NCBI RefSeq assembly: GCF_001949145.1
Contig: NW_019091381.1
Coordinates: forward strand, 2,338,002-2,395,221
DNA: 57,220 nt
From: Acanthaster planci
Lineage: Eukaryota; Echinodermata; Asteroidea; Valvatida; Acanthasteridae
Direction of reading: 5' to 3'
The notes below the pieces were generated by a model that saw nothing but the letters and a program-made list of their open reading frames with translations, did no database searches and had not been told where the DNA came from. Shown piece after piece: positions 1-13,564 of the stretch; within the stretch, counting starts at the first letter, position 1, and each line of letters opens with the position of its first letter. The position numbers and the translations under genes are program-made.

Positions 1-186
1 CAAAATTAAGATTAGTTATTTTCCGTAACACAGAAATGAATCTTCCCGTTTATTTAGCAAAGAATTCAGCCCATCCAAACATTAACTCTCGAATAACGTA
101 GCCTACATGGACGCCGCCATGTTGCATGTTGCTTGTCACTAACTACCAGCGATAACCGGTTGTTTGTTCACAACGTTCGAGCGGCC

Positions 187-312
187 GACCCACGAACAAC
201 AAATCGAGCTGTTCGTCACGATGTTCAGAACATACGGGAACAAGCCGCCCGAACTCGGCCAAAAATCGAGCTGTTCTTGAACATATATGAGAACAAGCCG
301 CCCGAACTCAGC
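187..312. repeat. Imperfect tandem duplication, ~50-60 bp unit
   Basis: Two adjacent units both begin AAATCGAGCTGTTC and end GAACAAGCCGCCCGAACTC. The second is shorter by an internal deletion. The segment just upstream carries weaker similarity (GTTCGAGC, CGAACAAC), so a third degenerate unit is possible. Confidence 0.7.
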
Positions 313-852
313 ACAGACTAGTCATGTTTGGGAACGAACTTATTTAAGGGTGCCTACTAACACGACGTACTATAAGCGTAGGGTTCAAATTGGAGTCTCT
401 ATGCGCTAAGTGTGACTTCTAAACGACTTTGAGTGTTAGTTTCTCTACGATTTCAGAACCAAATTCTATCGATTATCTAGTGGTATTTAATTTTAACTTG
501 CAAAGCACAGGGCTCCAGAGATCGCGATCGAGAGTGGGCGTATAGGGCGCCCTCCATTCTGTTCAGTATTTGAATCGCAAACATAGGTGAGACGTTTGTC
601 GCCCTCCGTTGACAGAACTTGGGGAGCGCGACCCGTCCCCCTTTTCAGAGTCCAAGCAATGCTGTCAAAAAGTTGTGACTATGAGATCATCGTTTCCTAA
701 TATCGGAAAAATGCCAGGAAACTGTAAACCTGCACTGATGTTTCAAGCGAAGACTCAATGATCACGTGGTCATCGAACTTCCCTTCACTCTGCAGTGGAA
801 TCCGGTCTTGCTGATCCCGCAATTCGAGGGATAAGTCGCTCAGCCCTCGAAG

Positions 853-882
853 TAAAAACAAAACAAAACAAAACAAAACAAA
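853..882. repeat. (AAAAC)n microsatellite
   Basis: About five uninterrupted AAAAC units, seen directly. A similar but less regular A/C-rich tract lies near 25920-25970. Confidence 0.9.
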
Positions 883-2237
883 ATCGAGGCATTTTAGATT
901 AAAATGCGAAAGAAAAATGAAGATGGGGCTCATAGGTGATAAACAGGGCAGTTAAAGTGCCCTTTACTATGATTTTTATGCAGGGAAGTTGGCCTTCTTT
1001 GACTCTTAGGACAATATTAAAACGATTTAGCGGCATTTGAATGCTTGGCCAATTTATTTCTCATTTTGTGGCACCCTGTCACAATGTGGCGGATGGCTAC
1101 TGATGAAAATTGCAGATGTAGCGAAGAAAAGACCAACCGCGAGTTCATGGGCATTTAGGTCGCGTCTCGAACCAGGACTGTCACACCATGGTGCCCGGGA
1201 CTTGTCATTGTTCTCGGTGGCCTGGACCATGGAGGCTTTTTATAGCTCCATGCCTGGACAGAGCGCCCAAGCTGGCAAAATGCAATGCCGGCGAGGCAGA
1301 TAGGTACACCGCATTAAGTGGCTTGTGCCGGTCCCGCTCTCTCGCGCCTGATTATTATGTGATATCACGTGCTATGGAAAGTGAGGCGCAACCGACTTCT
1401 CTCACATTCGCCTGCACATGTCCACGCTACTCCAGCGGATACTTAAAAACAACACATCAGACAGGTTCATCGTGAACGGTTCTTGCATGATGTCAGCCTG
1501 CGTGAAGTGATCAGCCAGATCGTTCAACAGCTGTAGTTTTTAGTCATACTTCCTTGGTCAAAGGATCAAGGATATAAAAGCCCCGGTTGGGGTAGATTAC
1601 TATTGGCTGTTGTGCGTGCGCCGTGCGCCACAGCACCAGAACGGAGAGATAAGGCTCAACGGTAGTGCAGAATTTATGGTGTTTGGTTATTGCAGGCCCA
1701 TGGGTAAAAATTCTCCAAAACGGGGGAATTAATGAGGAGGTTGATTCCGGCTTGCAACTTTGACACTGGATGTAAGCGTTGGTTTACCGTGGTCACTCTT
1801 TCGTGGAAAAATCGCGGAATTGGGTTCAACATCCTTGCATGGTGGACAAGTGAGTCACCGTACGTCGTCTTGCTGAGCCTGATGCCGCGATAACGACGAT
1901 CATCAACCCCCGACTTTTCTGACTAGACCCCACCGTCCCCCACGTTTCCGTCATCAGGAGATCACAGTCCCGAGAACCACTAGCGATGTATGCGTAAACC
2001 ACGCACAAGCTGTGTACAGTATATAAATGCAAACGGACGGGACCAGGAATGGGCAGTAGCGAACCTCGAGGGCTGGAATTAATTTTGAAAATATCAGTGC
2101 GACGGTTTCGCCACGAGCAGAGACGAAATTACAGCTGACTTTAAAGTCTCGCTGGCGAATCAATCGCCCATTATTATAGTGCAACCGTACCACAACGATT
2201 GCCAGCAAACCGTCACCACTCGACGGAGTAACGAGGC

Positions 2238-2245
2238 TATAAATT
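2238..2245 (+). promoter_or_regulatory. Candidate TATA box of the sushi-protease gene
   Basis: TATAAATT stands about 30 bp before a plausible start site near 2270 and 250 bp before the proposed initiator codon. No ATG occurs between 2270 and the ATG at 2489, so that ATG would be the first AUG of the transcript. A second TATATAAA lies near 2020. The assignment is inference; transcript 5' ends are not visible. Confidence 0.45.
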
Positions 2246-2488
2246 GCGCTGCTGCCTTAGAAAAACAATAAGTCCGTGGGGCAAGCAAAGGTGCTGACGT
2301 CTGCCAAAGTAGCTCACAGACCGTCGGTACGTCCCGTCTCACCAGTCGCTCGGGGGGAAGTCGGGCCCGCTTACCTCGTTACCCTGCGGACCCTGTGCTG
2401 AGTGACTGCCAACGAGAAACAACTGGTGACCCCGAAGTTTACTTGTGTACAGCTAGCGACGGGAAGGCTTTTCCAACCTCTTACAATT

Positions 2489-5400
2489 ATGTGGATTTCT
2501 ACCGTCTTTCTCTCAGTTCTCCAAGTCTTTTTGTCTCTCACTCTCAGGTTTGGACAAGTACGGGGATTCTTTGTCCGTAAGTGGAGTTTTATTCTCCTTT
2601 TTTTGTTTTCCTTTCAGGGAACGTGAAGGCGCTCGATGGTGATGATTGCTGGTATAATGAGCACTGTGTTAATGTTCTCAATTTCCAAACAGTCACGACC
2701 GTTTTCTGCATGTACAGTCTGGATCTCGTAAAAATGAAGCGGGAATCCAAAGTTCACGATCTTGGCAGACTGGGAACAGATGTCGTACTTTCCCCGAGAA
2801 GTTGGTATAATCACAAAATGCATGCATTGTTGTGTATAAAACTCCGAGGTTTGTTAGTGCACGGCCTATATTAGTAAATTCAATAAAGCTGTCTTCATAT
2901 TTAAACTTCGAACAAATGAATCCTTTTCTTAAATATTTTATTCTGTTTTTCACCAGGTCAGTTGGAGCGGCTATCATTTAAGAAAGTTAGAGTTAGGCGA
3001 AAAGCGATATATAGACGACGACAATTTCGGTTTTTCACAGTTGCGATAGTAATTAAAAATTTTCCGTCCCTTTCGCTTCATTTCCCACCAAATCCAATCG
3101 ATTCGTTTTCTTTACACTACAGACGCAGGCGAGGAATAAAAATACCAAATTTCTAAACCACTATACAGGATAATCAACAAAAAAGTACCGTTGTTAATTG
3201 CGTATCTGAATTTAAACGGCTGGTCATTGCTAATCAAAATCATACAGATACTCATCATTGGAGATTGAAAAGATTTTCGGGGGGGGGGTATTCAGAGAGA
3301 TTAGGCCTACACTGTAAGAAAAAGGCCCTCGCTTTGCGGTTTCTTGACGTAGTGCCAAAGACTTATCGCTTCAGAAACAAAATTAAGGTTGTTGATTTGT
3401 TGTAGCAAACCTGAAATACTTTTCATTATTGTTTGGTGTTAGTTTCGGCTTTGTTGTAACAATAATATGGCTACTTTCTCCGATATATATTACGTCTTTC
3501 AAACTGGACTTTGTTCCCTTAACCCCAGTTGTTTAACTCCCTCCGCCGTGAAGGCGTTTGTTACGCTGTTTTTTGGGGGGGTCCTAGGCAACCACCCCAC
3601 TCCCCCTTTTTCGGAGAAGTATCTGCGAAATACAGCCTGCACGCGTCATGATTCAGTACGCCCACCCACCGGGCGTGTCGATGTTTCGTCTGGCGTTTAT
3701 AGTAGCTGGAAGTTATGGCCTTCATGATATCACAGTATGGCATGTCTGGCTGCTGGCTGACACTGTTGTTTTTTTAATAGGTCCTTTAAAATTGAATTTA
3801 CAGTGAAGGGAAATATTTATTTATCACATCGCGGACGTTTAAGGAGTCGTCTGTTACCTCTGGTTTCGTTTTTTGCCGAATAACAGTGTTACGATACCGT
3901 AGGAATCTAAAACCGAAAATAAAATTAATCGAATGAATCCCATACAAGAAAACAGTGCACATAGCTTAATACTTCGTACTTGCTTTCAAAACGAACGCCG
4001 TCGTCGGCCATCTTTGTTATGTCCCCTGACAACGTCACTTATACACCAATGGAAAATGGGCAGGACTTCAGAAGGCTGCCTATTTTGGGTCTATAGTTTT
4101 GGGCGAGTCATCTAGACTGGAGGCTCTCCTTAATTGAAGTCGGAGGTCGGGCTTAATTTTCTCCCCCTTTTGTCAGAAAAATATCCCAAAGTAGCTGACA
4201 GCTTTCGTCCATGAGGGCTGGTTTTAAGCACACTTCCCCCTAAAGTCTCCCGCCTGAAAAGCACCGTAGCCTGGCAGCCCACCATGTTCAAGAAGTATCC
4301 GCCAAGATTTAAATTCTGGCTGCCAAGTTTACATTTTGGATGCTACATAAAGATTCTGGAGTAACACAAAAACCAAAAGTCAACAAGTGTCTAAAATACT
4401 TTTCTTCCACTGGATTTAATGTACACGCAGAGGCGGATCTAGGGGGAAGGGTTGCAACCGCCCCCCCCCCATTCAGCCGCGGACTAAATGGAACTGCCAG
4501 TGAAACGACGGGAAATGAGTACCAGAAAAAATTCTGGACAAGGATTGCGCCGTCCATCTATCCATCTACATGTAAACAATTACATCGATTTCCACTGGAT
4601 CAAAGATGGGGCCCAACTCGTCGCCGCGAGCGGTCTGTGAACAATAATGTATACAACCGTGTCGCCCATCGACCCTTCCCCCTTTCCCTGAAAGCTAGAT
4701 CTGCCCCGACATATGTACCTCTAAGATGCCACATAAATTCATAAGACCTGAACTCGTCTTTTTTCGAAGTGGATGTATACCCCCCCCCGAGACTCGTGCT
4801 CCCTTCTGCACCCTTGTGTGCCTCCGAGAAAGTTTTACTCCAAGTTGGCCATTGCATGGGCTACTCCTGCATTTCAGTACTTTCATCAGTCCCATACCAA
4901 GTCTAAAATTTAGAACTCGGACAACACTGCCTTGTTTACAAAATAATAAAGGACTTGATGACAGTGCAAGCTAAAATCCCAAATTAGCCACACGTGGAGA
5001 AAAACCTATATAGGTTTAACCATGTGTTCTTATTCCTCCGTGGTTTAACGAGTATTTTATCGTGTTTCATTTAATATTTTGTGAAAGTATACAATGTGTT
5101 CTTTCTTGTTTCAATGCATGATTTATTCTATTTTTAAACGATTGAAAATGAGAAGAACAAAGATAGATCAGCTGTCTATGCAAGTCCTTCGCTCCCTTGA
5201 ATGTTTTTTGAGATTGTGGTCACTTTTTTAGTTCCAAGTGTTTTTTCCACATGCTATTTTTTGTCTGCCGTTTGTTTTGAACTGTCAAATCCGAAGCGGA
5301 ATTTCAAATGTCGGTTCACTTTTTCTGGCTCTTCCGATGACCCCTCAAACATCCGCTGCTGTACAGGCGAGAAGATTGGAGGACTTAAATGGGTTGGATT

Positions 5401-8400
5401 GGACCGGCGGCTGTTCTATGCAGATATCGACTGAACTTTGGTTAGCGGTTTCCTGCCCTTAAAATAACCATTTATAGCTCCATGAAATGACACACCGAAC
5501 ATTCCCAATACCCTTCGCGGCACCCTTGATAAGCGAGGCAGCTCAGGTGGTAGCCTTGATTCCAGCACGTGGCCATAGTTTGCGCCTTTGGATTAACAGC
5601 AAAAGACGAAACAGCATCAGGCCAACCCAGGCTTGCACGAACGTTTATTTTTCCACAATAAATATGACCATACCCGGCATTTCAAAGAGCTCAGCTTGTA
5701 GACAGTTATGGACTTGAGATTTGATTTATATTTAAAACTGTACCGTTCGGGGCAAGTCCTCTTGTCCCTAGCGTCATCACAACAACTATGTTTGGTTGCG
5801 ATTTACGCTCAGCTTTTGTGTTGCCCATACGTTGTACTTTAGCCAGATCAAAGGTACAGTGATGTACCGTATTTTTGAAACAGGATCTCAGTAGTAAATT
5901 TCCGAAGACCCCAGTAACGCTCCTGGTGATAGGTTCCCCAGGAACACTAGAGCCAAAAAGCTCTCGACCTGGTTTTCGTGAAATCGCGTGTCCTGACGGA
6001 CTGCACAAACACAGAGCAAGTTTCCGCTCCCTGGCAGTGAGAGGTTGATCCCACCGAGAAACATAATATTTTTCAATTTAACCACTGATCAATACAAAGT
6101 CACGAAAAGGCAGCTGAAATAAATGGGAGATGTTTTGATGGTCTGTGATACTTGAGGTGTATAATTGACAGGACAGCACACTGCCCCTCTATTGATAAAT
6201 TAATACATATTTTCTTGCAGTCCAGAATGGTACAGTTTAAGGGGAATTCAATTAAGCTTTTGCCCCATGGCCAGTTTTAAGTTTACCACAAAGCTGAAGA
6301 TTTTCTTGGTAATATGTTCATTTAACGAAAAATAGGTGATAGGCCTATTGGGTGGCGCCGAACTTTAATTACAAGACTAATCTTTCAGGTATAACGTTTA
6401 AAATTCTTGACTTTTTGTCTTCTAAGTTCTTCCATGGACACTATTGCCTTGTTGAATGAATGATCCCCGAGATGGACCAAGAGAGGGCGCAGCTTTTCCT
6501 AGGCTCCTTTGGTAGGAACTGCACTTGGCTGGTCCACAAACGACTATGAAATGCACGCGTTACGACTGAATCGCTACCAACAAAATGAGCATTCCCCGAC
6601 CAACATGGCTCTTTTCAACCGTTGAGGGGGTGCTTCTAATAAAGTTCGGATTCTAACTTCCTAAATTTGTCCCATGTCCAGGTCCAAATCACTTAGCCAC
6701 GGCAGGAATTTACACACGACTAAATGGGAACTGGCCACGGCCACTGCCATTGACTCGTGCGAAGTTCAAGCCGTAGCCAAGTGATTCGGACACGGCCTGT
6801 GCTATGATTCATAACCGTGCCAATTTTGTAAGTCAAGGTTGCATAATTTGTGTCTCTTGTGAAAGAAATCTTGCCTTTTAATGATACTTTGTTGTTTCTC
6901 TTTGCGTTTTCCGCCATTGATAGCATTCTGTCCCGACAACCGCCGGTTCGCGAACGGGTTCATCAAGTATAAGAACCTTCCCCAGGGGGTCAAGACTTTC
7001 TACTCACGGGCGCAGCTGACCACCGGCGCGCTTAAGATATACAAATGTCACCGGGGATTTATCCTCAAGGGTTCCCCGTCCTCCGAGTGTATCAACGGGG
7101 AGTGGACCAACAAGACGCCGAGATGTGTCCCAGGTACGAAGCATCTGAGTTATCGCGTCGCGTTATCAGTGACGTGTCTTCACAAAGAACGCACTTTGAG
7201 TATTCTGTGGAATTTTCTTAAAGTTCTGAAAACAACGATGTTGATTGTAGACACACGAGAAACTAAAGCTGTCCTGTGGAAAAGGTAAAAAAGAGAGAGG
7301 TTTTACTTGCAATTTAGCTAGGATATTTGTTCTAAGTTCCGAAACCAACTTAGGTTTGCAGTGGTAAGCTGGAAAGATGTTTCTTTTCAGGGAATGGGGA
7401 TGTTCATGAGCGTAACGAGGGTGACCGGGGTACCTGGAACACACTTTTTTCAAGGGCACTTAAAGCAAATGAATCGCTGCTTAACAGTGTTTGTGCATGT
7501 TTCAAAATTTCGAGGGGGGGGGATCGGGAGGATGGGCTTTTGCTGGGGGCTCCTTAGGTAGCCCCCGCCACGAAGTTACGCCCTTTGCTAAGAGGATTGG
7601 TGCCATTTCAGAAATCAAGTTTCTCTGTCTGCTTTAATTGCGACAACGGTTTTGCGAGTTGTACTTTTTGGAGTTGAGCAAAAGCTTATCTGATACCTTC
7701 CATCCGAATCGGTAATACCCATTAAATTTCACCAAACTCTCCGAGGTATGAATTTTACTGTTTCCCCGAACTATACTCCTACTAGCCGGTTGTGAGAGGC
7801 TACAGCCTACCGTCAACAACTACGACACGGTCCAGTACACCAACGAGCAGCGGTCAGACGGTTCCTACCGGCACGGCACCGTGGTGCAGGTGTACTGCCA
7901 GCGGGGCACGTCACTGGTGGACGGGGACGGCTCGTCCACCTGCACGGCCGGCGAGTGGCTACCGGACATCCCGTTCTGCCTGACCCGCGAGACGCTGACG
8001 GCCGACGCGGACCCCATGAATGCTGATCGTAAGTGGCTGAGTTTTATTGGTCGGGCTGTGGGGAAAAGTTCAGGAATACAGGCCTCAACAAGTTCTGAGG
8101 GGGTGTCAGGTTCGAGATGCTTAAACTCTCCGACCCAAACTCTATCCTCACCGTCATCAGTGAAGTCACTTTTGTCGTGGTTCGATTTGCCCGAAATTTC
8201 GTTCTAAGTGAAAAGAATTAAATATACCAATTGCATCTAGAACCCTGACACGTCGGGCTCCAATATCCTCTGGCAAACTACTCATTTACCACAAATCACT
8301 AGTTTACTAACACACAAATTGCAGCATTTTAGTGCCGATTTATTTTAATGTCATCTTTCCCCCACTGTGCAATAGATGTGTGTGAGCTGCCTCAACTGTG

Positions 8401-11400
8401 GTCGGGCACCTACCTCAACGACGCCTCGGACTCCGTGCGTGACGGCACGGAGGTGGAGTACGAGTGCTTCCCGTTCGCCGAGCGAGCCACCGACACTCCT
8501 GTGCAGTGTTACCGGGGAGAGTGGTACCCAGACTCCCCGATGTGCGTTGAAAGTAAGGGTACTATTTTGCAGTTTTTGTGTGTCTTAAAAATCCTTGAGT
8601 TTCATCTTTCATCCGTTTTTAATGAAGGTTATTCATTTCTGTCAGGCTCCTCTGCTTCATGTCTGTCCATGGCTTCCACTTTTCTCCCTGAAATTCCACA
8701 AGGGTTAGCACAACCGAATAATATTCGAATACCCGAAATAAGCGAATACTATAATATAATATAAAGCGAATAATAGTAATGAAATTATGTTCGAATTTTA
8801 AAAATCTTCATGACCACCATTTATGTCGTTATCATCAACATCATCACCGACAATTTTTGTTATTACTAAACAGCGTCAGCTATTATGACAGCAGGAATAA
8901 GCTCTGCTTGGACATCATTCTCGCCTTGTTTTGGCATTTGTGAAAGGAACCATTCTGAATACTCCGCTATGCAGAATTCTTAGCAATCGACCTTTCCAAG
9001 GGCAATCAAGTCCAATGCTAAACTTGATTGTGCCTTCCTCAAAATAGGACTCTCTCCCAACACTCTGTGACTTCGGTAGAATTTCAAAATGAATTCAGCT
9101 CTGACTTTTTTTATGGAAAACAGAAAGCTGTGTGATTCCTGACCTTCCGCCCTACGTTCTCATAACCAACGACCTGAGCGATCCCAAGAGGCTAAACCAC
9201 GGTCTGCACCTGCAGTTTTCGTGCGAGAAGGGCTACCGCAAGGTTCGAGGTGACGATGAGATCGGATGTTGGTTCGGAGAGTGGACGGGCAACGTACCGA
9301 GGTGTGAACTAGGTACACGATGGACATCATCTGTCGTATTCTTCACTTGAGGGAGCCCTCTGCCGATACGTGGAAATGTTCTCACTTGAAAGCTTGCAGT
9401 CCCGACGACTGAAGCTTGGACAGAAGCGATACACCCAAGGGTCATTTCATTCAAGATTTTCTCAAGACTCGAGAATAATTCTGTAAATCTCACCAACGGT
9501 TTCCAACCCCCTCGTTGATGTTTCTTCAAACCACTGCCTCAGTGGTTTGGATCAATCTGATGATTTTTGAAGAATATAATTAAGAATGATACGAGTTACT
9601 TTTGTACTTTTCTCAGTTGAAAATAATCCCACATAAAAAGAACACTAACATATAATACAAAACTCCTCCGAGAATAAATGCCAAAATACAGAATATTGCC
9701 CCAGTTGACTTAAGGCCTCTGGTTCTTGTACACATGAATTTAGACTCTTCTGAAGATTTTTCCACTTGCGGCGTTTCTGGAGACATCACGCAGCCTATCC
9801 GAGGCCGTGTCATCGGAGGGTTCGACGCCAACGATGCCGCTTGGCCGTGGCAGGCCGCGCTGTACTGGCAGAGGGATGACGGCTCGGTAAGTGGGGAAGT
9901 CTTAGATATTCATACAAGATTCGTACAAGACGCCATAGGGGAAATAGGTATTTATTTTCAGGATTCAGGGCATGGCGATCATTTAAGTTCCACCTCATAG
10001 AATCATTCACAGCATCATAAAGATGACTTAAAATTGTGCACAATGTATCAGCAAGAATTCATGATCAATTCATGAGTTTTCTAATTCACCAGAAATATTT
10101 CAAAGCACAGAGCATGCGCAATCGGTGGAACGCATCACGTGCTTGAAATTACCTATGGTGGTCTGGGAAATCGTCGGGAAATGTTTGACAGTGCTTACAC
10201 TTGACAGTGTTTCTTTGGCATTGCCACGTGGTTTTCTGTTGTTAGTCACGAAGAAACCAACATATAAATAACGGGAATCAAAATAAAACACCTAGGGACG
10301 CAAGCAAGTGAAATACCGATGATATGGTGCAAGACAATCGCTTTCATTTATTTCCAGTGGTTTTTCTTCTGTGGCGGGACTTTGGTGGAACAGAACTGGG
10401 TCCTATCGGCAGGTCATTGCTTTGGGTACGATGAGGACATAGCCCGACTACAGGTTAGACTAGGTAAGCTGTAACCTCGATCCCCGCTCGATGGGATTTC
10501 TTCTCTCTCTACTTCAGGCTCATTCCATGCTGTCCGAAGCCGTGAGGACGGATAGGCCTAAAGTTCTTTTTATGCACAGTATGATGCGACGTCACATTTG
10601 CGACACCTCGCTTTTTTACTGTGACTTTTCTGAATTTTTTCACCTTTTACTCACAACTTTCGTTAATGTGTTTCTCTCGATGCATTTCCACGCTTTCTTG
10701 TTCAGGACTGACAAATCGCGAGCGGGACGGCGGAACGTACAAAGAGCAGGTCTTCAACATTGACGGCTTGTACTTACCCAAGCAGCATGATTTCATCAAC
10801 TTCGACTACGACATTGCCCTCTTGCATCTAGCTGCACCGGCTGTCCTCAACACCTTCGTCAGGCCGGTATGCCTTCCTGAGGTACCTGGACCAGAGGATG
10901 ACGTAGGTAAGTTGTTAGTTGCGGAAAGATCGCTGGTAAACAGTTCAGTGCATGCGAGTTTAAATATACATGTACATTACACCACTGGATAATAGATATG
11001 ATGTTCTCTAAAGGAAACGGTTTGGCCAATCATAGAGAGATATGATGTTCTCTAAAGGAAACGGTTTGGCCAATCATATATGTTGTTAGAAATCATCAAT
11101 GTCGATAAGAACAGACAACGAATGAGACAGGATAGATTATGTAAAGGTTCAAACGTAGCCCGAACGGAATGTTTGGCAAATTCAGGGGTCATTACCAAAC
11201 AAAATTAATTATCGAAAACGCTTAGTGGTCAGTGTGGACAAAGCGATGAAATTCTGTCCATCCAATGGAGGGCAGCCTGTGATACTGCACATAATACCAG
11301 AATTTGTTACTATAATGGCTAATTTTTGAGGGCTGTTTTGTAAGGAATATCTGCAGTGTAATCTAAATCAAATTGTTAAAATTTTTTTGCTGACGGACCG

Positions 11401-11874
11401 CTTTCCCCTAAACCAGACGCTTTGATCGAAGTGGACGAGTTTGCCATGGTCCTAGGCTGGGGCCACAGCTCTCCCGTGCCCGCCAACAGCAGCCGGGGCA
11501 GCGACTTCGAGGAGGGCCTCCAACAGCTAGAGATGCCCCTGCGCACCGACACCACCTGCATCAACAGCCTGATCCGCATCGGCGAGGAGCCCGACCAGTT
11601 CACCCCTCACATGTTCTGCGCAGGCTACAACCGCAAGCTGCGGGACGCCTGCTTCGGCGACTCCGGCGGGCCGCTGATGCGCCGCGTCTTCCCCCCGGCA
11701 GCCAGCGAGAGCGACTGGCGATGGGTGCAGATCGGCATCGTCAGCTCGGGGAAGGGTTGCGCGGTGAAGGGACAGTTCGCCTTCTACACCCACGTGCCCA
11801 AGCTCATGTGGTGGGTAGAGTCGGTCATGAAGGGCAACCATACGCCCTCAGAGCACGACATGTATCTGGTATGA
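2489..11874 (+). CDS. Secreted sushi (CCP) x4 trypsin-like serine protease
   Basis: Model: exons 2489-2576, 6924-7133, 7786-8028, 8376-8552, 9124-9312, 9756-9886, 10358-10463, 10706-10906, 11417-11874 (600 aa). Exon 1 gives a hydrophobic signal peptide; its join to exon 2 is inferred from a GTAAGT donor and matching phase 1. Exons 2-5 each hold one four-Cys sushi domain (about residues 31-98, 101-165, 182-238, 241-301) and are bounded by phase-1 introns, typical of CCP exons. The protease domain starts after R320|V321 (RVIGG activation site). The triad is H366 (SAGHC), D417 (DYDIALL) and S531 (GDSGGP). D525 fills the S1-pocket position, predicting cleavage after Arg/Lys. C307 and the C in PVCLPE likely tether the two chains. 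Two pocket-wall positions look unusual: SSG where SWG is common, and Ala where Gly226 is usual. Architecture recalls MASP/C1r or factor C-like immune or clotting proteases, but no CUB, LCCL or lectin domain is seen. Confidence 0.85.
2577..6923 (+). other. Inferred first intron of the sushi-protease gene
   Basis: A 4.3-kb stretch with a GTAAGT donor after phase 1 and an acceptor before the first sushi exon. I saw no further exon on either strand. It contains a poly-G tract near 3280 and a poly-C tract near 4461 beside an AGGCGGATCTAGGGGG motif. If exon 1 is wrong, the gene could start elsewhere in this stretch. Confidence 0.5.
10995..11082. repeat. 44-bp tandem duplication in the last protease intron
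   Basis: GATATGATGTTCTCTAAAGG and the following 24 bases occur twice in immediate succession with period 44. Only the last few bases of the second copy differ. It lies between the two final exons of the sushi-protease gene. Confidence 0.9.
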
Positions 11875-12113
11875 TTTTGGAGGACACCGTAGTCGAGGAA
11901 ACGAACTTGGAAAACAAAAACACCGTGCAGAATACTTGAGCTTAAGCGGGACAGACAAGATGGGGCTGTTACAGTGAGGAAAGGGCATGATAAAGTGAAC
12001 GATGGAGATACCGAAGTTTCTTTCGCTACTTTATTTCATCATTTTCCCTTCAGTTTCCAAAAATCTTTTTCCCCGCTCCCACTTACATACAAACCTCTTG
12101 ATGCACGTTTGTT

Positions 12114-12494
12114 AATAAAATACATTTTTGATGCCCAAACCTCATAATCCCTTTGGTTACGTGCTATGTAAGCTATCTTTCACTTTTAAAATAACGTTCC
12201 TTTTTATTCGACAAATTTGATTGTTTTAATTGTTTACTATTTAATAGTGCCTCCTTTTAGTCTCTTTAGGTTTTGTGTTTCTGTTCTTTGTTTCTGTTGT
12301 GTCTGTAATGTTTCTTTTAAGAATTAATGTTATATCAAAATGTAACGAATTTCGAACGAGAGAGTGTTGATTTAAAACACCATCTATGCAACCCTATTGT
12401 AAACAAAATTTGTTCAAAGTTTACTCAAAATAACAATACAACAATGTTCAAACACTCTATAATCCACGATTCACATTCTAAGAATGAAAATAAA
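12114..12494 (+). terminator. Two candidate poly(A) signals of the sushi-protease gene
   Basis: AATAAA occurs at about 12114-12119 and again at 12489-12494, the second followed by a T/GT-rich stretch that would suit the downstream element. The region from the stop codon to here has no other gene and reads as 3' UTR. Which signal is used cannot be told from sequence. Confidence 0.5.
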
Positions 12495-12769
12495 GGTTAT
12501 TAAGTGTAATCAGACTTTTTTCGTCTAAATTTGTGTGGTGATCAGAAAAATGCAAGGCTGTCACGCACGGTTTACGGCGTGCGGGTCATTTCCAGTCTTT
12601 GCATGGCGCCACCGCATAGGGTCCCCAGATAATATCGACTATTGGCGGACGGGGTGAATTGGATATTGTTCGCCTTGGCTAAAAAATCCATCAAATGATT
12701 TGTCTTTACTGATGAGGATTTGATTTGTGACAAGGACGAAGCACTTAGCACTTGAGTTGTGCTCAATTT

Positions 12770-12965
12770 CGCTGGAGTCGCGCCGCGTCGTCCCATCGCC
12801 CCGACGCCACGACGCGACGATACTCGGTTCCGTCCCGTCGTGCCGTCGCGTCGAGGTGCCGCTTCCTTTTATGCTGTGTTTTATTACATTATGTCGTGCT
12901 GTCGCGTCGTACTGTCTCGTCGTGCCGTCGCATTATGCTCTCGCCGTTGCGTCATTACTGGTGGA
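12770..12965 (+). repeat. CGTCGTGCCGTCG-type degenerate minisatellite, left arm
   Basis: A GC-rich degenerate array of short CGTCGTGCCGTCGCGTCG-like units, interrupted by CTTTTATGCTGTGTTTTATT. Its reverse complement, including that spacer, recurs at 13565-13905, so the two arrays form a long imperfect inverted repeat with about 600 bp between them. All six frames look open because the repeat lacks stops; these frames are not genes. Confidence 0.8.
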
Positions 12966-13564
12966 ATTAGGAAGCGCCCTCAGAGACGGAGTTAAGTTCA
13001 ATACAAATAGATACCATTTTTCCTGATTAAATCTTGTAGGCCCTATCTGCGCATTCCACCAAATTGTTGGATTTCTGCGCGCAAGCTCATTAATATTTTG
13101 TGATCCCACGGGGTGCGCCATAATCAGGGGGGTCATAGAAATGTTTCTATAAATCATGAAGTTGGGACTGGCAGTTTCCAGTTCGGGATATTTCTTTCAC
13201 ATAAAGCCCCAAATTGCGAGCCTATTTTGGATAGAGGCGGGCGGCTACATTCAGAGCTGAGCACATAGCTTTACTTCTATTGGGGGGGGTATCTTCGGGG
13301 AAAGGCGAATAAAAAAAACACGTGGTTGACCTCCAAAAAACTGAAACGAAAAGCGATCTTCTGGCCATAATCTTGAACTTCCAGTGAAAAAACGGAGGTC
13401 AACCTCTTCCTGAAAGTCAACAATTTTGGTCTGATTTGGCACTGTTTTCTATGGGCGTGTATTTCGTGTAGAGCATTCCTGTGCACGTTCATTATTTTTT
13501 TCCCCAGGACTTGTGAAATACGCCCTCTATTGGCCTTAGTGATCACCAGCTTTTTTTTAGAAAC

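Larger units (their letters stand above)
1..2237. other. Intergenic stretch, no gene recognised
   Basis: Reading frames here are short and overlap on both strands, with no recognisable domain. I see an imperfect tandem duplication near 187-312 and an AAAAC microsatellite near 853-882. The proximal promoter of the sushi-protease gene probably lies in the last few hundred bases. Confidence 0.5.
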
